From Flexilinea sp. (lineage in GTDB: Bacteria; Chloroflexota; Anaerolineae; Anaerolineales; Anaerolineaceae), in NCBI GenBank assembly GCA_026645735.1, contig JAPKMT010000008.1, forward strand, positions 1 to 64,000: 64,000 nucleotides of DNA, given 5' to 3'. The notes under the pieces are model-generated. The model made no database searches and was not told the origin of the DNA. It saw only the letters and a list, made by a program, of their open reading frames with translations. A program made the translations under genes and the position numbers. Of the stretch, positions 53,458 to 62,302 are shown piece by piece (the stretch's first letter is position 1; every line of letters starts with the position of its first letter).

Positions 53458-53787
53458 TTAATCGATAATGAACAATTTTGCACCGGTCGTGGTAAATGAG
53501 CGATGTGGCGCTGTGTCATCCGCAACTTGATAACTCATTCCGGGTTTTAATAGGAACATACTGCCGTCCGATAATTCCGTATGAAGTTCACCTTCGAGGC
53601 ACAGCAGAATATGGCCTTTATTGCACCAATGATCCGCCAGATAACCGGGAGTATATTCAACCATTCTGACGCGCACATTGTCAAATTGCTGCGTTCGCCA
53701 AAATGCTGTTCCGGTTTCGCCCTGATGTTCTGTCGGCTCAATTTCCGCCCAATTGGTTACTCCAAAAGGAATATTCTTCATTTCCAT
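53458..53787 (-). CDS. DHCW-motif cupin protein
   Basis: 109 residues; GGAG lies 6 nt before ATG 53787, and an in-frame TTG upstream is rejected. The single cupin domain is highly typical of the family annotated for a DHCW motif: PFGVTNWAEIEPTEHQGETG, then VRMVEYTPGYLADHWCNKGH (here DHWC) and LLCLEGELHTEL, LKPGMSYQVADD, with C-terminal KLFIID. His and Glu positions for a metal are present. The biochemical role is not known. Single-gene unit opposite to the aldolase. Confidence 0.9.
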   Translation of the reverse strand: MEMKNIPFGVTNWAEIEPTEHQGETGTAFWRTQQFDNVRVRMVEYTPGYLADHWCNKGHILLCLEGELHTELSDGSMFLLKPGMSYQVADDTAPHRSFTTTGAKLFIID

Positions 53788-53999
53788 ATTGCGCTCCAAT
53801 CATTTTTTAACATTTTTCTATATCCGTTCATTTTTTTGATCAACTTGTAAGTTTTCTTGATTGATTCGAAAGGCAAGTTTTTTATTTCATATGGCTGCTC
53901 TTGTGCATGTCTGATTTTACAATCCAAAATTGTACCTCTTTTGAGTTCATGACATACGAGGTACGCATATGGTCAATCGAAATCGTTCCATCGCCATCA

Positions 54000-56372
54000 T
54001 CAATTTTTTTGCGTTTGAATGAGTTTTACAGCTTCCAGCGGATCTAACGCTTCATAAAAATAAAATCCCTGCACAAAATCACAACCCAGTGTCTTTAATT
54101 TCTCAAGCTGAATAATCGTTTCAACACCCTCTGCAATCACATTCATCCCCAGATTTTGAGCTAACGCAAGTATCGTTTGAACAATTTCTGCTCCGCCATT
54201 ATTTTCTCGAATTTGATTAATGAATGAACGATCAATTTTCAATGTATCCACTGGCAATGTACTGAGATATCCCAAGGATGAATAACCGGTTCCAAAATCA
54301 TCAATTTCAACCTGAATTCCGATCTGACGTAATCTTTCAAGTGTTTCGGAGACTGCTTCCCGGTTTTCAATGATCAGACTTTCCGTGATTTCCAGTTTTA
54401 ACTGAGACGAGTCTAAATGATACTTCGTAATTGCTGACGTTACTTTGTCAATCAAATCTCTTTCAGAAAACTGTTTGGGAGACAAATTTACATTAACAGA
54501 CAGATGAGACTGATTCGGATTGAGTGTGATCCAATCATGCAGCTGTTTACAGGCCACTTCAATAACCCAATAGCCAATTGGGATAATTAATCCGGTTTCC
54601 TCTGCTATTGAGATGAAATCTTCCGGAAGCAATAATCCTTTTTCTGGATGATTCCAGCGAAGCAAGGCTTCAAAGCCGATGACTTGATTCGTTGTCAATT
54701 GCATAATCGGCTGATAATAAACAACAAAATCTCCATTTTCTAAAGAATTCCGCATCGCTGATTCAAGCTGTGAACGAGAAACCACATGGTCGAGCATGGA
54801 GGAATTGAAGATTTCGTAACGGCCTCTTCCTCTTTTTTTAGCCTGATACATAGCGATGTCAGCGTCTCTGAGAATGTCTTCTGCATTGTCATAGCTTTCT
54901 GATCCCAACACAATTCCAAGACTGATGGATACAAAAACCTTATGATTTTCCAGAGTTACCGGAGAAGCCATTTCATGAAGAATTCTATCGGCTACTTTAA
55001 TATAGTACACAGGATCGTCAGATTCTTCTAAAAGAATGACAAACTCATCACCGCCTAAGCGCGCAACGGTATCTTCTCTTCGAATACACGAACTAATGCG
55101 CAGTGCAGATTCAATGAGCAGTAAATCGCCCGTATCATGTCCCAGGCTGTCATTAACCACTTTAAATCGATCCAGATCCAGAAAAAATACCGCAAAAGAA
55201 TAGTTTTTCCGCCGCTTCGCTCTTTCCAGTGCGTGGTTGAGGCGATCGATAAACAATCGACGATTCGGAAGATTTGTCAGAGGGTCGTGTAATGCAGAAT
55301 AGGATAGCTGCTCCTCAGCTTTACGTCGTTCATTCAATTCAATTTCCAGTAAAGCATTTGTATGCTTAAGTTCTGCGGTTCGTTCAATGACCTGTTGTTC
55401 CAGGGTTGTATTCAAGATTTGAAGATGATCGATTGTGTCATTAATGTAGATATTTAATTTTCCGAACTCGTCCGGCAGCGACACATCAATTCTTTAGCTG
55501 AGATCACCTTCTTCAATCTTTTTAAACAATCGGATCATTTTGTTAAATGGACGGGAAAAGTAGGTAACGATACAGGCAGAGAGAAATATCCCCACGAATA
55601 CTCCGCCGAAACCTGCCCGTAATAATACCCATATGGTGTCTGAAAGCAGATTGGGAGATTTCGAATTCGACAAATAAATCACCTTCGCTTGCTCATAAGA
55701 GGCTGGTATGACGAGGATCAGACAAATTAAGACCAGCCCTATCAGTAAAAGTGATAGTTTTTTCCAAATGAACATTCCGTTAATTCCGTGAATCTGATCT
55801 TCAAAATGTCTTGGGATTATCGCTTTCAGAATCGGTTCAAATAATTGATCAATTGTCATACTTTCTAGCAACAGTACGACCAAACCGGATGCAACACATG
55901 CCAGCCCCAAATGAATTAGTTGATCGATCCTGAGATCCAGTTGATAAAAGCCATAAATCAAAACCGGAATTAAAACCAGTGTGATTAAACCAATGAATTC
56001 AAGAAAAATCAATTTCTTTGAGGCAGATGTTGCCTGTTTCCATCTCTTTTTTTCGATTTCAGAATTATTTTCCGGGTACTTTGATTGTTTCATTTCTGAC
56101 AAACCAACAATAACAGCTCGGTTGGAATAATAAAAGATAATCATCATGAAAATATTTCTTACCAACAAACCCACGAGACCAACAACAATCAGCCGGTTGT
56201 TTTGAAATTCAGTGAATTGCGCATTTGCATTCGCTGGCAACATTGTCAAAACGACGAATAACGGTGTACTGATCAGTTGTACGAGAAAAATAACAAGGAA
56301 AGGATACAACCAACCTGTTATTTTGAGGATTTTTTCCAGAAAAGAAATGGTTTCAAAATGATTTTTTGACAT
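54000..56372 (-). pseudogene. Membrane HAMP-GGDEF-EAL c-di-GMP protein interrupted by an in-frame TAA
   Basis: One continuous frame of 791 codons broken only by TAA at 55494-55496 (codon 293). Part one (56372-55494) has six membrane helices and ends in the first HAMP helix, KIEEGDLS; part two resumes RIDVSLPDEFGKLN, the HAMP second helix, then a coiled coil, GGDEF (GGDEFVILLEE, active-looking) and EAL (FEALLRWNHPE, ITESL, IDDFGTGYSSLGYL, EGVET, all kept). The downstream part could be restarted from GTG 55484, but no Shine-Dalgarno is seen. It is a recent nonsense mutation, a readthrough site or a sequencing error. The intact protein would make or degrade c-di-GMP in response to a membrane signal. 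Confidence 0.85.
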
Positions 56373-56373
56373 T

Positions 56374-56381
56374 CCCCCCCC
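56374..56381 (-). promoter_or_regulatory. Homopolymeric G8 Shine-Dalgarno of the GGDEF-EAL gene
   Basis: On the minus strand AAGGGGGGGGAATG places a run of eight G as the ribosome-binding site, only 2 nt from the ATG. Such runs slip easily, which would change the spacing. Confidence 0.6.
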
Positions 56382-56907
56382 TTTTGTTTTCCTGTTTCAT
56401 TCAGAATTATTATCCTTCGATCGGCTCATCGTACAACATAGCGTTTATGGAAATCGTGCAGAAAGTTGTGTATTATTCTATCATCAAGGGAATTAGTCAT
56501 TTATCAGTATTTCGAAATATTAAAAGAATTCTTTATTGTTCTTATAGTTTTGCGCTTCGCGCAAAACTATAAGAACAACAGAATTTCTTTCTCTATTCGA
56601 AAAGCATTTCCATATTTCGAACAGCAGATGAAAGAAATTACACATCCAATTATGAAAATTGAATTCAATTTTCGAAGGAATTGCTGGTCATTTATTTTAC
56701 AACGTTTTTTTTAAAAATTTTCGATACTCAGGAAAAGAAACAAGACTGTGTTTTTTTCTACCGGTTCTAAAACGATTATTGAATATATTAATACCATCTT
56801 ACTTATGGATAGAGATTCCTTTGTAAAGCTAAATCATATCCGGGAATACTTAATAAATAATGAGAATTGCTTTCCTGCAACTCTCTTTAATCGATTTTTG
56901 TGTTTAG
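56382..56907. other. Intergenic with one HCR
   Basis: Apart from the HCR at 56505-56627 nothing is recognised. A short AATTCAATTTTCGAAGGAAT near 56660-56690 with TTGCTGG may be another scrap of the family. Confidence 0.4.
56505..56627. repeat. HCR copy with a perfect 20 bp stem, TTGTTCTTATAG type
   Basis: Left CAGTATTTCGAAATATT, box TTTCTCTATTCGAAAAGC, right CCATATTTCGAACAGCAG. Arms 56536-56555 and 56559-56578 pair perfectly around TTC. The stem is close to that at 17091 but has A-T where that copy has G-C (TATAG against TATGG), with the partner changed too. Confidence 0.95.
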
Positions 56908-57924
56908 TTACAGCTTTTTTGTACTGTGCCTTTCGATCAACTGTCCTGAAATTTGAATATGCAAATTCGGACTGTCAGGATGAGTGATCCGTTTCAAGAG
57001 GACGTCCACTGCAATTTTCCCAATACTGGATCGAGAAATCCGCATCGTTGTCAAAGACGGAGTATTAATGGCACTGAACGGGATATCATCCACACCAATG
57101 ACCGAAATATCTTCCGGGATTCTACAGCCAAATTCCTGCAATGCCTTCATCGCACCAATCGCCACTGTGTCATTGTCCGCAAAAAAAGCCGAAACAGATT
57201 GAACGACAGCCTGTACCTGATTTTCTCGTAAAAAAGCTTTCATATCGGAATAAGCACCTTGCAGTGTCGGAGTGAGTGGAATTGTAATAGTTTGCCCAAG
57301 CTGCAGTTTTTCAAGTGCAGCTTCATATCCGATCTGTCGTTTTTCAAAATTTGAAACACGCACACTACTGTGCAAATAACCAATGTTCCGGTGACCAATC
57401 TGATATAAATATTGCACAGCATCATATGCGATGGATTCATTTGACATGACAACACTATCCACTCGCTCATAACTCATCGGGTTGTCGATAACCATAATGG
57501 GAGCATGAATCTGGTATATCATCCGGATCAATTCCTCATTCATCTCGGATCCCAGTAATATCACGCCGTCAGAAGGTTTTGCAGCCACCATTTGGAATGT
57601 TTCGACTGCAGTATCCCGGTTGCACCCGATCATAATCAGATCATATGAATACCTTCGACATTCAATTTCAATTTGGTCGATAATGGATGCAATGAAACCT
57701 TGATTTTCTTCAACGACCATCCCATGGGCTGCATATTTTACAAATTGGATACTTCCGCGCAAGGTTTTTTTTCGGAGTTGCGGAAGAGCATACTGGTGCT
57801 CTTCCGCAACTTTTCGAATTTTTCTGCGGGTTTCCTCACTGACACCTTCTTTATTATTAAGCGCCAATGATACTGTGGCAGGTGAAACTCCAATCAGTGC
57901 TGCAATTTCTTTGACTGTAATCAA
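56908..57924 (-). CDS. LacI-family regulator of the ribose-type ABC/Dha operon
   Basis: 338 residues. Helix-turn-helix ITVKEIAALIGVSPATVSLA, then NNKEGVSEETRRKI; the hinge is less conserved (LPQLRKKTLRG). The effector domain shows GSIQFVKYAAHG, DGVILLGSEMN, GHRNIGYLHSS, FADNDTVAIGAMKAL and ISVIGVDDIPFS. It starts 2 nt after dhaL and is the last gene of the operon, so it probably regulates it; its ligand would be the transported sugar or a tetrose/triose derivative. No obvious operator was found before the first gene within the window. Confidence 0.92.
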   Translation of the reverse strand: MITVKEIAALIGVSPATVSLALNNKEGVSEETRRKIRKVAEEHQYALPQLRKKTLRGSIQFVKYAAHGMVVEENQGFIASIIDQIEIECRRYSYDLIMIGCNRDTAVETFQMVAAKPSDGVILLGSEMNEELIRMIYQIHAPIMVIDNPMSYERVDSVVMSNESIAYDAVQYLYQIGHRNIGYLHSSVRVSNFEKRQIGYEAALEKLQLGQTITIPLTPTLQGAYSDMKAFLRENQVQAVVQSVSAFFADNDTVAIGAMKALQEFGCRIPEDISVIGVDDIPFSAINTPSLTTMRISRSSIGKIAVDVLLKRITHPDSPNLHIQISGQLIERHSTKKL

Positions 57925-57926
57925 AT

Positions 57927-58565
57927 TTATTCTGCTTTCTCAGATAAAAATTTAACGAAACCTTTCATCAATAAATCGGCAACTGCAGCTCCTGGATCCA
58001 ATAAATCACGTGATTGTTCACCGCGACCGGCAGCCCTGCCAAATTGAGCGAGCATTCCTTTTGTGTTGAGAAAACCTTGATGAGCAGCCTGTGAAGCATG
58101 TTCTGCAGCTTCTTTTAAGGATGTATTCCCTGTTGCGTCACTCCGCAATGATTCCACTGCTCCGAAGAGTCCATCCAGGAATGTTTTGTCACCGACCTGG
58201 GCTTTTCCACGACTCTGAACGCCGTCAAAATATGCCTGAAAAAAAGCGACTATTCCATCCATGTCCAGGTCAGTGCTGCCTTTCAGCGTTTTGCCGACAG
58301 CCATCAGACCGGATGCCATCAGTGTACCCATTGTCGAAGGAACAGCCGTGGACATTGCTTTTCCTGCGTTATATGCCAGCTTTCCGATGTCCGTTTCATC
58401 CAAATCGGCAATGGCATTGCTTGCAGCAGTAAAACCGTCACCCATCGTTAATCCCAGATCACTGTCTCCAACGTGGCTGTCTAATTCAATCAAATAATCC
58501 CGGTTTTGAACCATGATCTCTGCCCAGTAATGCATCAGTTTTTTTATATCACTCGCATTCAGCAT
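57927..58565 (-). CDS. dhaL: DhaL-type kinase subunit
   Basis: 212 residues from ATG 58565, with AAGGA at 8 nt; an upstream ATG at 58574 is too close to it. The Mg-ATP/ADP site DSHVGDSDLGLTM has the three Asp that hold two magnesium ions, followed by AMSTAVPSTMGTLMASGLMA and VGDKTFLDGL. In classical systems DhaL phosphorylates a ketose held by DhaK using ATP, or ADP recharged by the PTS protein DhaM. No dhaM is nearby, so ATP use and a tetrulose (erythrulose-kinase-like) substrate are plausible. Confidence 0.9.
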   Translation of the reverse strand: MLNASDIKKLMHYWAEIMVQNRDYLIELDSHVGDSDLGLTMGDGFTAASNAIADLDETDIGKLAYNAGKAMSTAVPSTMGTLMASGLMAVGKTLKGSTDLDMDGIVAFFQAYFDGVQSRGKAQVGDKTFLDGLFGAVESLRSDATGNTSLKEAAEHASQAAHQGFLNTKGMLAQFGRAAGRGEQSRDLLDPGAAVADLLMKGFVKFLSEKAE

Positions 58566-58582
58566 GCTGTCCATCCTTCAAA

Positions 58583-59599
58583 TTAATACTTAAATTGTTT
58601 AAAGAAAGGTGTATCAGCAGGAAAACGTAATAACTCTTTCAATTCCTCATCCACCTTCAACAGAGAAATGGATGCACCTGCCATTTCCATCGATGTTGCA
58701 TATTCGCCAATGTATGTATGGAAAATCTTTATACCTTTTTCTGAAAGGACCTGTTGGATTCTGCGGAACATAACATATTGTTCTTCCAGAGGTGTTGCTC
58801 CCAATCCATTGACAAGAATCGCAACTTCATCCTCTTTTTGATAAGGGAGATCGTCGATGATCTTATTTAACATTTCATCCACAATTGCATCAGCCGGGAT
58901 TAGTTTTCCACGTCGTATACCCGGTTCCCCATGAATTCCCATTCCGATTTCCATTTCATCATCAGCGAGTTCAAAACTCGGATGACCAACACGTGGAACC
59001 GTGCATGGGGTTAATGCCACGCCCATCGTCCGTACATTTTCACAAACTTTTTCTGCAACGCGTTTCACTTCTTCCAATGGCAGCATCTTTGCAGCAGCCG
59101 CTCCGGCGCATTTGTAAACGAAGAAAATTCCGGCAACACCACGCCGTGTATTTTTCACACCTGGTTTTACAGGAGCACCGGAAGCAACATCTTCACCGGC
59201 AACGACAGACTCAACATGAATATTTTCTTCAAAATCAGCCATTTCCGCTGCCATATCAAAGTTTAGAATATCGCCGCCATAGTTGCCATAAATATAAAGG
59301 ACTCCGGCTCCGGAATCAATTTCTTTGGTCACAGCGAGCATTTGTTCAGCGCTGGGAGACTGGAAAACATCTCCAATCGAACAACCATCCAACATGCCTT
59401 CGCCAACATAGCCCAAAAAGAGCGGAAGATGTCCTGACCCGCCGCCGGTTGCAATACCGACTTTGCCGGGAACTTTTTTTGACGATACCAGGCAGTGAAG
59501 ATCATCACCCGTGAATTTCACCAAATCCGGATGGGCAGCATAAATTCCTTCAAGCATCTCCGTAATAAATTTTTCAGGAGTATTGATAATTTTCTTCAT
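58583..59599 (-). CDS. dhaK: DhaK-type kinase subunit (ketose-binding)
   Basis: 338 residues, standard for DhaK. GGGSGHLPLFLGYVGEGMLD holds the ketose-binding loop; IYGNYGGDILNFDMA is typical; the His that binds the ketone covalently is in GMGIHGEPGIRRG. It works with the DhaL encoded 17 nt downstream. In sugar ABC operons such pairs often act on erythrulose or related tetruloses rather than dihydroxyacetone; the ribose-type transporter here fits that, but it is an inference. Confidence 0.93.
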   Translation of the reverse strand: MKKIINTPEKFITEMLEGIYAAHPDLVKFTGDDLHCLVSSKKVPGKVGIATGGGSGHLPLFLGYVGEGMLDGCSIGDVFQSPSAEQMLAVTKEIDSGAGVLYIYGNYGGDILNFDMAAEMADFEENIHVESVVAGEDVASGAPVKPGVKNTRRGVAGIFFVYKCAGAAAAKMLPLEEVKRVAEKVCENVRTMGVALTPCTVPRVGHPSFELADDEMEIGMGIHGEPGIRRGKLIPADAIVDEMLNKIIDDLPYQKEDEVAILVNGLGATPLEEQYVMFRRIQQVLSEKGIKIFHTYIGEYATSMEMAGASISLLKVDEELKELLRFPADTPFFKQFKY

Positions 59600-59628
59600 T
59601 TTTCTATCCTTGATGAGTAATATCTGAT

Positions 59629-60111
59629 TTACATTTCAATTTTGATGAAATCTACTTTGTCATAATCAACCACAATACAATCGTTCATGTAGGTCCGTTC
59701 CGGAAGACCAATCAGGATGTGCGCTTTTTCCTGATCAATCGGGAATGGTGCCAAATGCCAGACACCAGTTCGCAGAACGACCAGCATCCCCTTCGGAATA
59801 ATAAATGCCTCCGTTAAATGCGGAACGGGCTTATTGGAAGCCGGTGCAACATGAATCAATATATCACAGTCAATTGGCAGAATCGCTTCCTGAGCATAAT
59901 TATGATATTCAGATTTTTCCACGATGCATTCCGCAGTTTTCTCAACCACTAACGGTGAAAAACCGACTGGAATTCCACCAGAAACGGGCATCAATGCCTT
60001 ATCCGGGAAAAAGCTACCGAGAGAAAATCCGGTTGGATTCAAAAAATCAAAGAACTGACCGTATGGTGAAAATGCATCTTTCGATAATTTTTGTGCTGTT
60101 ATTGTCTTCAT
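59629..60111 (-). CDS. AllA/ureidoglycolate lyase-like protein
   Basis: 160 residues from ATG 60111, which has AGGAGG 4 nt upstream; ten extra upstream codons are rejected. The cupin-like AllA fold (PF04115) is seen in AQKLSKDAFSPYGQFFDF, TEAFIIPKGMLVVLRTGVWH (with the WH pair) and EKAHILIGLPERTYMNDCIV. AllA releases glyoxylate from ureidoglycolate in purine use, but here the setting is carbohydrate uptake and DhaKL, so it may act on another sugar-acid or be an isomerase-like relative. Confidence 0.82.
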   Translation of the reverse strand: MKTITAQKLSKDAFSPYGQFFDFLNPTGFSLGSFFPDKALMPVSGGIPVGFSPLVVEKTAECIVEKSEYHNYAQEAILPIDCDILIHVAPASNKPVPHLTEAFIIPKGMLVVLRTGVWHLAPFPIDQEKAHILIGLPERTYMNDCIVVDYDKVDFIKIEM

Positions 60112-60155
60112 GTATCCTCCTATTTCCAAATTAATATCCAATTTATTTTAACAAC

Positions 60156-60279
60156 CAGTAATTCGAAATATAGACTTGCTATTCGAAGAAAGAGGGAAAA
60201 ACTTGTTGTTGTGATGTTTTTGAGCGAAATTCAAAAACATCACAACAACAAAGAATCCTCCCCATATTTCGAATTGTTG
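60156..60279. repeat. HCR copy inside the ribose-type ABC operon
   Basis: Left CAGTAATTCGAAATATAG with the CTTGCTATTCGAAGAAAGAG box, right CCCATATTTCGAATTGTTG. Arms 60203-60223 and 60231-60251 pair over 21 bp without mismatch; the loop GCGAAAT lacks the second GCGC arm. It lies 28 nt after the permease stop at 60307 and before the AllA-like gene. Confidence 0.93.
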
Positions 60280-60306
60280 TTTAACAATACGATATTTTTC
60301 AAATCA

Positions 60307-61278
60307 TTAATCTCTACTTTGTCTGCGTTCGATCAAATAGGTTGCAGTCATGATCAGTAACAAAATCAGACCCCAGGCAAAGGTCTTTACAAAAGCATTT
60401 ACACGTAAGATATTAAACGAACTTGAGACGAGCTGCAACAGAATAATGGACATCACCACACCCTGCACCCTGCCGCGTCCTCCGTTGGGATTGACACCTC
60501 CCAAAACTGCAATTAACAATGTCAGCAGGGTATAGGATGTGCCGTAATCGGATTTTGCTGAATTGTAATGGGATGCCATTAAAATTCCAGCCAGACTGCC
60601 AAAAATTCCGGAGATCGCATACGTCAGCATGGTAATTTTCAGGTTATTGATTCCAGAAAATCTGGAAGCAATCGTGTTTGTCCCCATCAGATAAACACAC
60701 TTGCCATAGACAGTTGCATAAAGAAGGTAGCATAAAACCAATGTGATCAAAACAAAGACTAATGCACCGATTGGAATTCCAGCAAATGTGCCATTGGCAA
60801 TATTACTGAATGACTCCGGCAGACCCGTAATAGCCGGACCTTTGGTTATCATGAGAGCAATCCCGGTGTATAACTGCAATCCACACAGTGTAACAAGCAT
60901 TGCGGGAATTTCAAGGTATCCGATGATCCACCCATTGAACAAACCACACAGGCATCCAACCATCAAAGCAGCCAGAATTGCAGGAAAAATTGAAAAATCA
61001 GTACCGTTCAGATTTCGCATCACTACGGCAGCGACAATTCCTGATAAATTCGCAATTCCGACCAGAGACAGATCAATTCCGCCAGCAATCATAGCGATCA
61101 TCATGCCAAAAGCGAGAATACCATATTCGGGAATCTGAATCAACATTCCCTGCAAATTCGATTTTCCCAGAAATTTTGGATGGGATACTCCCATGATTAT
61201 GGTGATTCCGATAGAGCATACCAGCAGCGCCAATGCAATCCGATCTGTTTTCTTAAAGATATTTATAAGTTTCTGCAT
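60307..61278 (-). CDS. Ribose-type ABC transporter permease (RbsC-like) 2
   Basis: 323 residues from ATG 61278, with GAGGAAG 8 nt upstream; the longer frame overlaps the preceding gene and is rejected. About nine helices. Family motifs are FGMMIAMIAGGIDLSLVGIA and GVNPNGGRGRVQGVVM-type loop near the C-terminus, with YGTSYTLLTLLIAVLGG. It pairs with the permease upstream (13 nt gap) to form a heterodimeric channel for a pentose, tetritol or similar small sugar. Confidence 0.92.
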   Translation of the reverse strand: MQKLINIFKKTDRIALALLVCSIGITIIMGVSHPKFLGKSNLQGMLIQIPEYGILAFGMMIAMIAGGIDLSLVGIANLSGIVAAVVMRNLNGTDFSIFPAILAALMVGCLCGLFNGWIIGYLEIPAMLVTLCGLQLYTGIALMITKGPAITGLPESFSNIANGTFAGIPIGALVFVLITLVLCYLLYATVYGKCVYLMGTNTIASRFSGINNLKITMLTYAISGIFGSLAGILMASHYNSAKSDYGTSYTLLTLLIAVLGGVNPNGGRGRVQGVVMSIILLQLVSSSFNILRVNAFVKTFAWGLILLLIMTATYLIERRQSRD

Positions 61279-61291
61279 CTTACTGCTTCCT

Positions 61292-62290
61292 CTATACCTT
61301 AACACTGTTTGCGACATGCTTCGCCTTGAGCGAAGTAATGGATGTTCCAATAATCATAATCAGGCCAACGACAAATGTCTGAAAATGAGCCGGAACACCC
61401 AGCATGATGAGATTATTCTTTACCAAAGCAATCAACGTGACACCCAGGATTGTACCGATCACTGTCCCATGACCGCCAGTGATTCGGGTACCACCCATGA
61501 CAACTGCAGCAATGACCATCATTTCACTGCCCATTAAAACAGATGGATCTGCTGCTCGCATGAGAATCATATAGGTTACTCCTGCAATTCCAGCCATAGT
61601 ACCAGATAAAATATACACAAAAAAAAGAATGCCCTTGACATTGAATCCAGCTATTCGGGCAGCTCGGATGTCACCACCCACTGCATGGATTCCTCGGCCA
61701 AACATAGTAAATTTTAACAGTAGCCAACCCAGTAAACAAATCAGGATCGGTATCAGAATTAATATCGTCAAAGAATATGTAATTCCGTCCGCATTGGTGT
61801 AAGAAAACAGGCTGACTTTATATAATTTATCCAATTTTCCCGGTAGATTTGTAATAATTTTTGCGCCAAAGATCGCCAGCGTAGCGCCACTGGTCATACT
61901 GCTGACACCCAGCGTGGCAATCAGAGAAGGCATCTTGACAATAGCAATCAACACCGCATTCAGAGTTCCAAGTGATGCGCCGATGAGCGCTCCCATGATA
62001 AATGCCACTGGAACACTATCGATGTGATTCTTCAGCATGATGTTTCCGGTTGCAATCATAGCCAGACACGCAATTGCCGGAAATGAGACATCAATTCCTC
62101 CGGAAACGATCACTATCATCTCGCACATTGCAAAGATCAATGTCACTAACATCGTTCTGGACAGATTTACCACTGTCGAGATGCTATTAAATGCAGGATT
62201 GACTGATCCGATCAGAATTGCTAACCCGATAATAATGTATACAACAATCATTTCATTCGTTGTCAGGAAATTTTTTATTCTGTTATTCAT
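61292..62290 (-). CDS. Ribose-type ABC transporter permease (RbsC-like) 1
   Basis: 332 residues; the second of two adjacent ATG (62290) has better spacing to AGGAG. MIVIVSGGIDVSFPAIACLA and MVIAAVVMGGTRITGGHGTV are the family motifs, with about nine helices. It follows the ATPase gene by 12 nt. Confidence 0.92.
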   Translation of the reverse strand: MNNRIKNFLTTNEMIVVYIIIGLAILIGSVNPAFNSISTVVNLSRTMLVTLIFAMCEMIVIVSGGIDVSFPAIACLAMIATGNIMLKNHIDSVPVAFIMGALIGASLGTLNAVLIAIVKMPSLIATLGVSSMTSGATLAIFGAKIITNLPGKLDKLYKVSLFSYTNADGITYSLTILILIPILICLLGWLLLKFTMFGRGIHAVGGDIRAARIAGFNVKGILFFVYILSGTMAGIAGVTYMILMRAADPSVLMGSEMMVIAAVVMGGTRITGGHGTVIGTILGVTLIALVKNNLIMLGVPAHFQTFVVGLIMIIGTSITSLKAKHVANSVKV

Positions 62291-62302
62291 CATTTCTCCT
62301 GC

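Noticed and set aside
56748..56987. 79-codon plus-strand frame at the 3' end of the LacI gene
   Set aside because: It overlaps the end of the regulator on the other strand and has no start signal.
58885..59514. 209-codon plus-strand open frame opposite dhaK
   Set aside because: It is the antisense of the well-supported dhaK gene and has a His/Arg/Gln-rich composition without any domain.
9777..60251. Widely spaced identical TTGTTGTTGTG motifs as a CRISPR-like array
   Set aside because: Copies are kilobases apart, intergenic, with inverted ends and no regular spacers; no cas genes.
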